Source of the DNA: Sipunculus nudus
Lineage: Eukaryota > Annelida > Sipuncula > Golfingiida > Sipunculidae
Direction: 5' to 3'
Assembly (NCBI GenBank): GCA_026874595.1
Contig: CM049315.1
Span: forward strand, 1,864,501-1,928,500
DNA length: 64,000 nucleotides
Part shown: in pieces, positions 11,425-21,200 of the stretch
Position numbering within the stretch: position 1 is the first letter of the stretch
How the letters are laid out: each line of letters opens with the position of its first letter
Position numbers and translations under genes: made by a program
The notes under the pieces: model-generated
Told to the model about the DNA's origin: nothing
The model's database searches: none
The model's input: the letters and a program-made list of their open reading frames with translations, nothing else

Positions 11425-13101
11425 TTAGGTTCCAGGTACACGGCTGAGAAAATCGGGCCCATGATTAACTCTGCCAGACACTGATTCAACCTTGAACTTA
11501 TATTCTTGAAGCACCATCGCCCAACGCATTACACGTTTATTCAAACATTTGGATTGGTTGATATAGATTAAGGGCCTGTGATCTGTTTGAATGATGAAGG
11601 CCCGTCCAAATAGGTACAAGTCATATTTCCGGACTGCCCATACTACAGCAAGGCATTCCTTCTCTATAGCGGAATAGTTCTGTTCGGACTTTGACAGTTT
11701 GCGGCTCGCATAAGCCACTGGATGTAGAACACCATCATAGTCCTGTAGCAGAATAGTTCCCAGTCCTCGATCTGAGGCATCTGTTTGGAGCACGAATGTT
11801 TTAGAGAAGTTGGGCAGTTGTAAAATGGGAGGGTTTGCTAGTTTTGACCTCAGAGCTTGAAAAGCTCGCTCCTGCGGTTCTTCCCATTTAACCTTATTAG
11901 GTTGCCCTTTTCTGGTGAGGTCAGTTAAGGGTAAAGCAACCTCTGAGTAGTTTGGGATGTAGCATCTGTAGAAACCTGTTAGGCCAAGGAAACTACGGAC
12001 TTGTTTCTTTGTCACAGGACGCTCAGTATCCTGAACTTTCTTGACAAGAGCTGGGTTTGTAGCCAGATGGCCATTACCCACCTGATGACCAAGAAATTCC
12101 AAACTTGGATAACCAATGAAACATTTTGATGGTCGTGCAGACAGATTAGCTTCATGCAAGATTTCAAGCACACGAGTGAGCGATAAAACATGCTCGTTCC
12201 AGGTTTCATTGTGCACTAAAATGTCATCAATGTATGATACAACGTTATTCACGCCATCAAAGAGTTTACGCATCATACGTGTGAATAGCGCAGGAGCTAC
12301 CACAATTCCGAATGGGAGGAAACGAAATTGCCATTGACCATCTGGGGTCACAAAAGAGGTATATTTTCGAGCCCTGGCAGCCATTGGAACCTGCCAGTAC
12401 CCTTTTGCGAGATCGATTTTCGTGAAAAAACGACTGTGTGACAATTCCGTGAACAAGTGTTCAGGGTTTGGCAATGGTTCAGGATCAAATACTACAACAC
12501 GATTTAATTTTCTGAAATCCACGCAAAACCGCACATTGTTATCTTTTTTTCTGACCATGACGATCGGTGAGGCATATTCGGATTCAGATCGCTCAATAAT
12601 GCCAAGAGACAGCATATCTCTTATCTCTTTTCTCATTGTTTCCCGAACAGCTTGCGGAACTGGATATGGTCTAGATCGGATTGGATCAGATGTGGTCAAA
12701 TGTATGTCACATTCTATTACATTTGTCTGTTTCGGTACGTCTGTGAAAGTGTCCTTAAACCTATCAAGAATTTGGCACACATCAGATTTCTGAGCAGTGG
12801 TCAATTCAGAACTTACATGTACATCTGCTTTTGTTTCTTTCCTAACCACAGTAGGCATAGGAACAACATCTGTCAGATCAGTGTCAAACTCGGCCCCATC
12901 TGATTTACCTTCAAGTTCATCGTGTGAAACATCAGTCGCACAAAGTTGCTCAACTACATTATCAGACATAGGGGCATCAAACAAACAGCTTACCTGAGCT
13001 GGTTCCGGTCTACGAATGTATCTTTTGAGCATATTTATATGGTAGGATTTCAATTTACCATTGACCTTGACTTGGTAGTCATTATCATTGAAACGTGACA
13101 T
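11425..13101 (-). CDS. Reverse transcriptase-RNase H ORF of the Gmr1-like element
   Basis: A 558-residue ORF. In the same frame just upstream of its first ATG lies the integrase GPY/F motif (QWKGPYPV), so the true polyprotein frame begins earlier. RT motifs are intact: DFRKLN, FTKIDLAKGYWQ, FRFLPFG and the catalytic YIDDIL. RNase H follows with TDASDRGLG, EKECLAVVWA and QTDHRPL. It ends soon after the RNase H module (GPDFLSRV). No integrase, chromodomain or env follows, since integrase is encoded upstream. It lies one base out of phase (+1 or -2) with the gag ORF. Confidence 0.9.
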   Translation of the reverse strand: MSRFNDNDYQVKVNGKLKSYHINMLKRYIRRPEPAQVSCLFDAPMSDNVVEQLCATDVSHDELEGKSDGAEFDTDLTDVVPMPTVVRKETKADVHVSSELTTAQKSDVCQILDRFKDTFTDVPKQTNVIECDIHLTTSDPIRSRPYPVPQAVRETMRKEIRDMLSLGIIERSESEYASPIVMVRKKDNNVRFCVDFRKLNRVVVFDPEPLPNPEHLFTELSHSRFFTKIDLAKGYWQVPMAARARKYTSFVTPDGQWQFRFLPFGIVVAPALFTRMMRKLFDGVNNVVSYIDDILVHNETWNEHVLSLTRVLEILHEANLSARPSKCFIGYPSLEFLGHQVGNGHLATNPALVKKVQDTERPVTKKQVRSFLGLTGFYRCYIPNYSEVALPLTDLTRKGQPNKVKWEEPQERAFQALRSKLANPPILQLPNFSKTFVLQTDASDRGLGTILLQDYDGVLHPVAYASRKLSKSEQNYSAIEKECLAVVWAVRKYDLYLFGRAFIIQTDHRPLIYINQSKCLNKRVMRWAMVLQEYKFKVESVSGRVNHGPDFLSRVPGT

Positions 13102-13225
13102 GACAGGGTATGGACCTTTCCATTGAAGGAGTAGTTTATTATGATCAGTGGGGAGAAGTATTAAGACTTCATCTCCAGGCTCAAGGGATCTAGGATTCTT
13201 TCCCAGGTCATAGTACCTTTTGTAC

Positions 13226-15997
13226 CTACCTGCTGCTTTTTTCCAGGTTTTGATGTGCTAACTCACATGTGTCCTTGAGCTTTTCCTTGAGATCAATGAC
13301 ATATTGATAAGTAGATTTTACCTCTGCATCAGTAGTTTCATTTGTCATCAATTCTCTCAATTTTTTCATGGGACCACGAACAGATCTACCATAAAGTAAC
13401 TCAAAGGGAGAGAACTGGGTACTTTCTTGGGGTGCTTCTCTATAAGCAAAGAGCACAGCATTGAGGTATCTGTCCCAGTCCCTAGGACGTTCAGCACAGA
13501 GTCGCTTTAGCATGAGTTTTAATGTGGAATGGAAAGACTCAATGAGCCCATTACACATAGGATGATAAGGGGTAGTACACAATTGTCTAATAGACAACAA
13601 ACGACTCACCTCTTGCATGATGGCTGACGTAAACTGTGCGCCCATATCACTCAATACTTCAGACGGGATTCCTACTCTGGAATAAATGTCTACAAGTGCC
13701 TCGGCTATGGTTTCAGTATCAATGTTAGGCAACGCTACAGCCTCTGGGTATCTAGTAGCATAGTCAATGAGGGTAAGCAGGTATCTGTTACCCTTGTCTG
13801 ATACAGGTTTTATTGGACCCACAATATCAACCGCAACCCTATGGAAAGGTTCATCTATGATAGGTACTTTGCCTAGAGGCACCTTGGCGACCTTGCCCTT
13901 CGGGAGAGTCCGCTGACATATGTCACAAGATTTGCAATAGGTACTTACATCATTGTGCATGTTTGGCCAGAAAAATTGAGATGAGACTTTCTCAAAGGTA
14001 CGTGCAATCCCTAGATGAGCTGACATTAATCCATCATGAGCCAGTTTTACAATATTGGCCCTATATTTTGTTGGCACAATAACCTGTGACCGTGGCTTGT
14101 CAGTTGCTAACCTGCCCGAGGTGACCCTGACAAGGTAATTGTTTTTCACATGGAACTGATACCTACCTTCTTGTGGCAGCTTGGCTTTCTGCCATAAGTG
14201 AGCTAAGCTGTCATCTTTTTGTGCAGCCAAGAAATCAGAAGGAGTTATATCTGAGATTGGACTTGTCACTTTAAGGGCCACAACAGGTTTTTCCTTTTTA
14301 GCTTTTGCTGCTCTAGTCTCTACAGCGTGGCAGTCTACATGCTCACTGTTATGCAGTACAGTCTTACCTTTGCCAAGAATCGGCGCTTTCCATGTCAGAT
14401 CGGGATCATTGACTTCTCTAGCCCCAGGTATGTTTCCTATGATGACATCATACACTGGCTTTGCTATACAGAGTGCCTCTACTTCTCCACAATAATATGG
14501 TGAAGATACATACACGTGAGCTAAGGGGAATTCACGGACGGTGCCATCAATCAAGACACATGTTTGATTATTACCAGTGAATTGCTCTGGTTGAACTAAT
14601 TCTAGTCTTACAACAGCAGTGCTGCACCCAGAATCACGAAGAACAGTAACCTGTTTACTGTCCAAGTAGCCATCGCTGGTTGGCATCTTACATGCGTGAC
14701 CTTGAGAAACCTTGTCTATACCTTCTTGACATGATAAGCTAAGAACATTAAGTTTATGTCCACACTGGAGAGTTAATCGACCCTCATTTGTGCAGCAGTC
14801 TTCTAATTTGCTAGCTAAACAAGCTGCTCCTGTGTTATCAGATTTAGAGTCATTACTCTTACCTGGTATCACATCTTCCATGGCCTTCAAAACTGCTTTT
14901 GCTACTCTATCAGCTATTGCTTCATGTTGAGGTTTGTTACCTTGTGAATTGTCTACATCTAATGCCTGCGCAAGAGACCTCTGTTTCTGGGCAGAGAAAC
15001 CTTTTCTTTCTGGACAATCACGAGCAAAGTGCCCGGGACGTTTACAGAAGTGACAAGTGAGCCTAGAGACATCTTTAATGGAAAATGGAGACTTACCTGA
15101 TGCAGGGGGACTGCGGAAGTCTTCTGCCTTAGGCTGGTGCCTTTCAAGTGGCTTTTGTTTCTGTCCATGCCCATCTTTCCTTGCCCATAAACTGTGAGTG
15201 TAATACCCATGAGCCTCATTAAAACGCTCAGCCAATTCTGTAACAGTGTCTAAACTAGTACATTTTCTTTCTCTGAGAAATACTGATAATTCCTTGCAAC
15301 AGCAGTTCATAAACTGTTCCCTAAGAATTAAATCTCTTAATTGATCATATGTCAGATGGATGCCTGCCATTTTCACCCAGTTATCAAATAATCCGCATAA
15401 ACGCGATGTGAATTGACCTGGTGCCTCATTCCTTTCCGGTCTACTTGTTCGGAATTTTGTCTTATAGCCCTCCTCTGTCAAACGAAAACGACGCAATAAC
15501 GCTGTTTTCAGTTTATCATAGTCCATCGCATCAGAAAGGGGCATCTGCGTGTAAACTTCTAATGACTTGCCCTTTAACAAGGCACTAAGTCTCATGGCCC
15601 ATTCAGATGGGTCCCATTTCTGCCCTTTCGCAAAACGCTCGAATCGTTCGAGATAAGAGTCTAAACGATCACGATTCTCATCAAATGGCGGAATTTTTGG
15701 AGGGATGAAGTTGATAATTGGTGATCTTTCAGATTGTTCACCATTTTCGCGTGATTTGTCAGCCATTTGTTTTTTTAATTGTAACATTTTCTCATCATGT
15801 TTACGCTCAGCTTCCTTTTCCTGACGTATCGCGTCTTGCCGCGCTTCTTCGCGTTTAATTAACCGTTCTTCGCGTTCAGCGTCATCTCTTACTTTTTTCT
15901 CTAGGCGCACACGTTCAGTTTCTACAAACTGTTGCAACTCAGAGCCTGAATACCCAAGCTCTTTACCCAAGGCAACTAGCTCTTTTAAGTGTTCCAT
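13226..15997 (-). CDS. Gag-protease-integrase polyprotein of the Gmr1-like element
   Basis: A 923-residue ORF starting at the ATG on the first strong frame after the leader. The N-terminus is charged and probably coiled coil (about 20-90). A retrotransposon Gag region follows (IPPFDENRDRLDSYLERFER onward), then a CCHC zinc knuckle (CHFCKRPGHFARDC), then an aspartic-protease motif (LRDSGCS). The integrase HHCC part ends in CKSCDIC. The catalytic core has VAVDIVGP, LSDMGAQF and NGLIESFH, with exactly 35 residues between the second Asp and the Glu (D,D-35-E). The ORF stops soon after the core, before the integrase C-terminal GPY/F module, which lies in the next frame. The break falls at an A6 run (13237-13242). 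Confidence 0.9.
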   Translation of the reverse strand: MEHLKELVALGKELGYSGSELQQFVETERVRLEKKVRDDAEREERLIKREEARQDAIRQEKEAERKHDEKMLQLKKQMADKSRENGEQSERSPIINFIPPKIPPFDENRDRLDSYLERFERFAKGQKWDPSEWAMRLSALLKGKSLEVYTQMPLSDAMDYDKLKTALLRRFRLTEEGYKTKFRTSRPERNEAPGQFTSRLCGLFDNWVKMAGIHLTYDQLRDLILREQFMNCCCKELSVFLRERKCTSLDTVTELAERFNEAHGYYTHSLWARKDGHGQKQKPLERHQPKAEDFRSPPASGKSPFSIKDVSRLTCHFCKRPGHFARDCPERKGFSAQKQRSLAQALDVDNSQGNKPQHEAIADRVAKAVLKAMEDVIPGKSNDSKSDNTGAACLASKLEDCCTNEGRLTLQCGHKLNVLSLSCQEGIDKVSQGHACKMPTSDGYLDSKQVTVLRDSGCSTAVVRLELVQPEQFTGNNQTCVLIDGTVREFPLAHVYVSSPYYCGEVEALCIAKPVYDVIIGNIPGAREVNDPDLTWKAPILGKGKTVLHNSEHVDCHAVETRAAKAKKEKPVVALKVTSPISDITPSDFLAAQKDDSLAHLWQKAKLPQEGRYQFHVKNNYLVRVTSGRLATDKPRSQVIVPTKYRANIVKLAHDGLMSAHLGIARTFEKVSSQFFWPNMHNDVSTYCKSCDICQRTLPKGKVAKVPLGKVPIIDEPFHRVAVDIVGPIKPVSDKGNRYLLTLIDYATRYPEAVALPNIDTETIAEALVDIYSRVGIPSEVLSDMGAQFTSAIMQEVSRLLSIRQLCTTPYHPMCNGLIESFHSTLKLMLKRLCAERPRDWDRYLNAVLFAYREAPQESTQFSPFELLYGRSVRGPMKKLRELMTNETTDAEVKSTYQYVIDLKEKLKDTCELAHQNLEKSSR

Positions 15998-16537
15998 TTC
16001 TAATTTATGAAACTATGAAACACGAACACGAACAGCGGTGTGGTGCAATCTCCGGTTGCACCCAGAAGACAAAACACAAACGGCTGTTTATCGCCGTTAC
16101 AGTATCTACCTACACGTAGATACACCAACAAGTTTATGGTACCAAACTGAGCTTCAATGCTCCTTCCCCATAGGGAAACCCTAACTGAACACAAAAAACA
16201 AAGTAAGGCCAATCGCCTTAGCGTATTCGACCATTACCCCAGCCGTAGCTGTTAAAACAATACAGGCCGTAGCCAACCCCAGGAGTCAACAGGTACATAG
16301 ACCGAAATCACCGCAGTATCTTTGTCCGTAGACTAAAGACTACCTGCGCAGTCATGCATGGCCACAAAACAACCAGCAAACATGAAAAAGACTGACACTA
16401 CATATACCTGAGGATTTCTCTCTCACTAGGGAGAAATATATAAAATTCAGAGGAATGCCAATTTTCAAGCCTTATGTTTGTTCGAGGAGTGCGGAAAAGT
16501 ACCCGACAGTTCGTAGGCATCCTGGCACGCTCGCCAG

Positions 16538-17701
16538 TGTCACGGGGTCACCCTGGCCCGTGGCCAGGTTCGTTTGAAATATTAAGGAAGGATGCCCAAG
16601 AATAGCCAAGCACTCTCACACACACCCATGAACAAACAACTAAGACAGCAGGTATACAACAAACTTTTTGTATTGACTATATATACAGTGAATTTCAATA
16701 AGTTGACTTGGCTGGTAGCTGACGCCGCTTTAAAGTTGACACAGGAACTGCTACAGGTACCAGAGGGACCTTCCCAAAAGTGCGATATCTGAAGACAAAT
16801 AATACCCTTATTTAATCTTTACGGTTCGCAACAAAATCTTCCCAAGAGAAATGTGTCACAAGAAGGGAGTTTTTAGACAGAAAAGCTAGAAGGACATATA
16901 GGATTTAAATTAAGACCGGATTTCAACAGGGCACGGCACAAGTTAATGGAGTAAAAATGATAGTAATGAAAATATATAACCAGTTATGTTCTTATGAGGC
17001 TGCAATACAGTGTCTTTACAATGCAATAAGGAAAATTGTAACAGGCTCACCAACATTGCGTCAGAGTTTTAGGAACGTCTGTTGTCACAGGTTGGTAGTG
17101 GTGGCGTATGGTTTTCATGGAAACCATCCCTCACAGGTTTACTTCCGGTGCCTGGTTTCCCAACATTTTTGCTGCTTGTGTAGAGTAATGCATTGCCAAA
17201 TATTAACATGTAACTTCAGTCACTGTACAGATTGGTAGAGAGTTTGGTTTACCATTGTTCATTTGGCAAAAATGTCCTCTGACTTCACTTCTATGTTTTT
17301 TTTTTTTGTGTGTGTTCAGCTCATAGGTGAACCTCTCGGTTCCAGGTTCACAGACCAACTCTGGCCTTCACACAAGATTCCCCATGCACCAAGACACAGA
17401 AACGTTACAGCCTCACTTTGAGTTGTGTGATTACCAGGGCATAAGAAAGGACGTGTGACAGGGAGAAAGGGGATTCTTAACAAGCAGAAAATAGAACAAT
17501 TTAAAACCCAATGAATACACAGGGCATTGAAAGGCTGGACCTGACATGGTCCACTGCACTCAGTAAAAACTTGAAAACAGATCAGGGATTTAAGGTTACA
17601 GGACCTTACGGGCTCGGGGAAAGTTGAGGGCAGGGTTAGAAAACTGAGTCACATGTAAAAATATAGTAATAATTATCGTTTTCAGCAGTCAACCTGTGAC
17701 A
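16538..17701 (-). repeat. 5' LTR of the Gmr1-like element
   Basis: 1,164 bp. On the minus strand it would drive transcription of the gag ORF. It is followed inward by a one-base gap and the primer-binding-site-like TGGCGAGCG. The 540-bp leader (15998-16537) has no supported ORF. Confidence 0.9.
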
Positions 17702-17706
17702 GTCAC

Positions 17707-17733
17707 AAATATGCACTTTCCTACTCCATAACA
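17707..17733 (-). repeat. Second LTR of the old element, last part
   Basis: AAATATGCACTTTCC through ATAACA completes the interrupted LTR. The next four bases, TATC, match the start of the internal region seen after 6299. Confidence 0.65.
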
Positions 17734-17737
17734 TATC

Positions 17738-18342
17738 TCAGTGCGCACTACAGATAGTTTTGTTACAAAGCTTACACGTGACACATGAGACGCACATATC
17801 CATATTTCTGCATTTCGTCATAAAAGCTAAACCTTATTGGATGACTCAAAGTAGGTCACAATTACATCAGAGTTATAAGTTGACTTAACAAGTTTTGCAT
17901 GATTTTACTGGATGAAAGTATTCTGGAAAATCCCAAGTCTGACCTGACATACATCCAGTTATAGACTGACCTACAAGTCCTATTTGGAGGACAGTGCTTA
18001 TATACACATGTGGAGTCTCATAAAATAACATGTTTTAATTGTGTTCTACCATTCCCTCATAAAGACTAAACACAAAGGTCATTCCGTGACACTATTTCTG
18101 TTTGTACAGACTTAAAATAGACCTTATAATGGTTTGGTGTACTGTTCTCTGATTAAATTGGGAGAGAAGCCTATATGTGTGTATGACCAGATGACTAGTT
18201 GTCTGTGTCATCAATTATGAGAAGTCATTAATTGTTCAGTCTGACATGCCTGAAACTGAGCTTAAATTTGTGAAATATGAAATGTGAAATATTCCTTGAA
18301 ATATGTGTTAAGTCACAAATATGCACTTCCTACTCCATAACA
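17738..18342 (-). repeat. Third, truncated LTR copy of the old element
   Basis: About 605 bp match the LTR from the GCGCACT...ACAGATAG part to the ATAACA end and lack the first 170-180 bp. With the TATC remnant before it, this suggests an LTR-internal-LTR-internal-LTR array in which a deletion joined internal sequence to the middle of the third LTR. Confidence 0.65.
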
Positions 18343-20718
18343 ATATATGTGTGTGTGTGTATGATGGTGTGTATAGAAATGTGTTACAGAAATACCTTGC
18401 ATTTGCAAATTGATTGTGTTCAGCAGATAATCAAAATAAAATTTTATATTCTAAACCATATTAAAGATCTGAATGCTACGCTCTCTGTTTATTACTTAAT
18501 CAGTTTTTTTCTGGAGTATGAATACCTGTTCAAATAAACTGAGTATAATAACAAGAATATGGGCATTCCACAAGCGACTCTGTTTATTTACCGAATCACA
18601 AGGGCATGGACAAAGTGAATGGCATGTCTTGAGATTTTAGAACCCTTGAAATTTCTAGCATCTCAAATGTAGATTATGTAGAAGTATCCCCAGACTCTGG
18701 CAATGTAACCTCTTAAATATAGGTCATGTCCTGGGACCCCTATATGTTGACATATGCTACTAGTCAACTAGTGTAACTATGCAAGATAAACATGAATGAG
18801 ATCAGATCTATAGAATAACAAAATATTGGATTAAAACATCAAAATACACTATTGGCCAGGTTTGCGGCGGCTGAGAAAAAATAAAGAGGATAATATAAAG
18901 AGTAATGACAAAAAAGCCCCCCCCCCCCGAAATATGAACACGTGTTCAAATCTCCAGACGACTCGGATCTACGCCCTGATGACAAACGGATCAATATGCC
19001 TCTCCCAGAATATCATTATTCCATCAGTCCAATTATATATTAAGAAATATGTTTTTAATAATACAAAAACAATATATAATATATATCATTAGAAATTTAC
19101 ATTTGATTTAAACTTTCAAAAAAACACTGACAATTTTGTTGGGCGACTAATATGCAAGATCCTAATTTTCTCGAGATTGAATGTATGATTGACAGATTAT
19201 TGAGGAAACTATAAAGTGACTGACGCAATTATTTTGAAATTTAATATTATGCATATTATTCCTTATAAAGTTGGGGGGGGGGGGGGAGGGGACAAAAGGT
19301 ACGAACTGAGGGTACATGCCCCCATCCCCTGAAACGAGGCCCATATACTTCTCTTTAGATATGAAGGCCTACATGGATTGAGGTCACGCAAAAAAAACTT
19401 TTTCCACCACCTTGTGTACGAGATAAAGCAGTCTGTGGTCTCTACATGCGCAAAATTTCAGGTCAATTCTGAACCATCGCCTTGTGTAGGAGAAAAAGAA
19501 ATCTCTGGTCTCTACATGAGCAAAATTTCAGGCCACTTCTAAACTTCGGACCTATAGAAAGTAGCCACCAACAGCGAAGCTAGTCTTTTCTCTATTTTTT
19601 ATATTTTGTCACAGTTCGCCAGTCATTCATATGTGAATAAAAAAAGCCAAGCCTTACGGGTTACTGCGTATGCTTTTCAAAAACGATTATAAGTGGTGCC
19701 AGCTGTTCAGTGTACGAAGGAGCTCTCCAAGATGAATAATCATGTAACATTTCAGGCCACTATAGCCCATACATCAAACCACCCCAGAGATATACATGTA
19801 TGAATTTCACTCCAAACAGTCAAAACTTACAATTGAAGGTATACTGTTACCAGTTTTATATTAGCCATCCAAGATGCACGGAATTGCACAATTTCGAGAG
19901 ACCGCATCAAACTCCTCTTTCTATCTATATTATTATCTCTTAAAAACGCTCGCACACAAAGATTGGATAGATGCCCCCCCCCCAATATATCCAAGCAGAA
20001 AAATTCAGGCCGTTATACTTCTCCTGGAATATATTATAGAGTTCCACCGAAAAATAAACACTTGTTATTCGTGTTCAGTGTCATCGTGAGTTTTTATTGT
20101 GTACCATTTTCAGTTCTGCTAAAGTTATTTAACCTTTAGGATTACACTATTATTTTGCGCAGAAACGAAACGTTTATATAGTAATATGCCTGCAGATTAT
20201 GAGCCTCTCTAAGTGTGCTTATGACTTGGCTTTTTTTTTCTCTTTTCAAAAATGTAGAGAAATTCCAGAGACATCTTCGATGGCCTTCTCATATGAAACA
20301 AATGCAGTACGGTCGCGTCCTAGAATATAGGCCTACCTGTTTTCTGTCCATCTGTTACTGTTCTCCAAAACATATACGAATGCGTAACTCTAATTCTAAA
20401 AAGGTTAAAGCCCTTTCCTTGTTTCTTGAAAAAAGAAAACATAATACTGATTTAATGATTCAAATGTTTGCACAAGGAGATTTAATATCTTATTTAAGAT
20501 TTAAATAATCGATTTAAAGGGTAAATATTTTTGTAATGTTTTACTATAGAATAATTTTAAGGGTGACTTTTTTAAGACAGCTGCAAGACAAGTGTCAGAC
20601 CTGCGTAGGTCCCTATGATTTTGTCTGTTTCTTATACCCCAAGTAAAAGCAACCCCTATTCTGTTACTCTGTTGACCCTATGTCCAGCTGCCCTGTTGCT
20701 GCGATGACCAGTTCCAGT
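18343..20718. other. Non-coding spacer
   Basis: AT-rich, with a short GT run near 18348-18362 and homopolymers of C (18920) and G (19273). Two diverged copies of about 70 bp, each with GGTCTCTACATG(C/A)GCAAAATTTCAGG, lie at about 19403-19545. No supported gene. Confidence 0.5.
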
Positions 20719-21200
20719 TGTAACATTCTTGCCCTTTGACCTTGCCGAGGAGGGGCATCAACACTGATTGACAGTCAATATAGAGATGCCCCAGAGCCAA
20801 TCACAGGCAGCTAAGGACTTCGCCCTCTGTCCCTCTGGGATAAAACCCCTTTGCCCTGGCGATTCTCCCTCTCTTGGATCATCGAGCAGTGGAACCCTAT
20901 GCCTGCCCTCTGTGGCAGGCAGAGGGTATATGGCTTCTTTTTTACCTTGGGGTTGGTTTTACGACAATGTCGGCTACCCAGGTGAAGAGCCACCCACAAC
21001 CAAAGAGCAGTCCTTTTATCTAGTCTGGTGAGTACCTTTCTGTTTCAATTATAAGTTTAGATAATAATATGCAGTCCTGATATTTTGAAGGTTTAGGCTT
21101 AAGTTTTATTCCAGTAAAAAAGTGTTATTTTATCTCTTTAAATTGTGCGAGTGCATGTTGCCCAAGCCCAATTTCCTCCCAGAATAAATAAGCAGCTACA
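20719..21200 (+). repeat. Left LTR of the LARD-like element
   Basis: 482 bp. It contains a TATA-like GGGATAAAACCCC near 20837, an 87-codon ORF (20768-21031) present identically in both LTRs, a GTGAGT donor-like site at 21028, and AATAAA near the 3' end. These fit LTR promoter and polyadenylation signals; whether the small ORF is translated is unknown. Confidence 0.85.

Larger units (their letters stand above)
9955..17701 (-). mobile_element. Ty3/gypsy LTR retrotransposon with Gmr1-type order (gag-PR-IN-RT-RH)
   Basis: This is a 7,747-bp element on the minus strand. Two 1,164-bp LTRs (TGTCAC...GTGACA on the plus strand) are flanked by a 5-bp target duplication, GTCAC, at 9950-9954 and 17702-17706. 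One base past the 5' LTR the minus strand reads TGGCGAGCGTGCCAGGATG, a plausible primer binding site. Just before the 3' LTR it reads CCCAAGGGGAGGGTAG, the polypurine tract. The first ORF carries Gag, zinc knuckle, protease and integrase; the second carries the end of integrase, then RT and RNase H. Standard Ty3/gypsy elements have integrase last; integrase before RT is known for the Gmr1 group. One difference was seen between the LTRs, so the insertion is recent. Confidence 0.92.

Noticed and set aside
20768-21031. 87-codon ORF as a host gene, repeated at 26506-26769
   Set aside because: Both copies lie wholly inside the LTRs of one element and are identical because the LTRs are.
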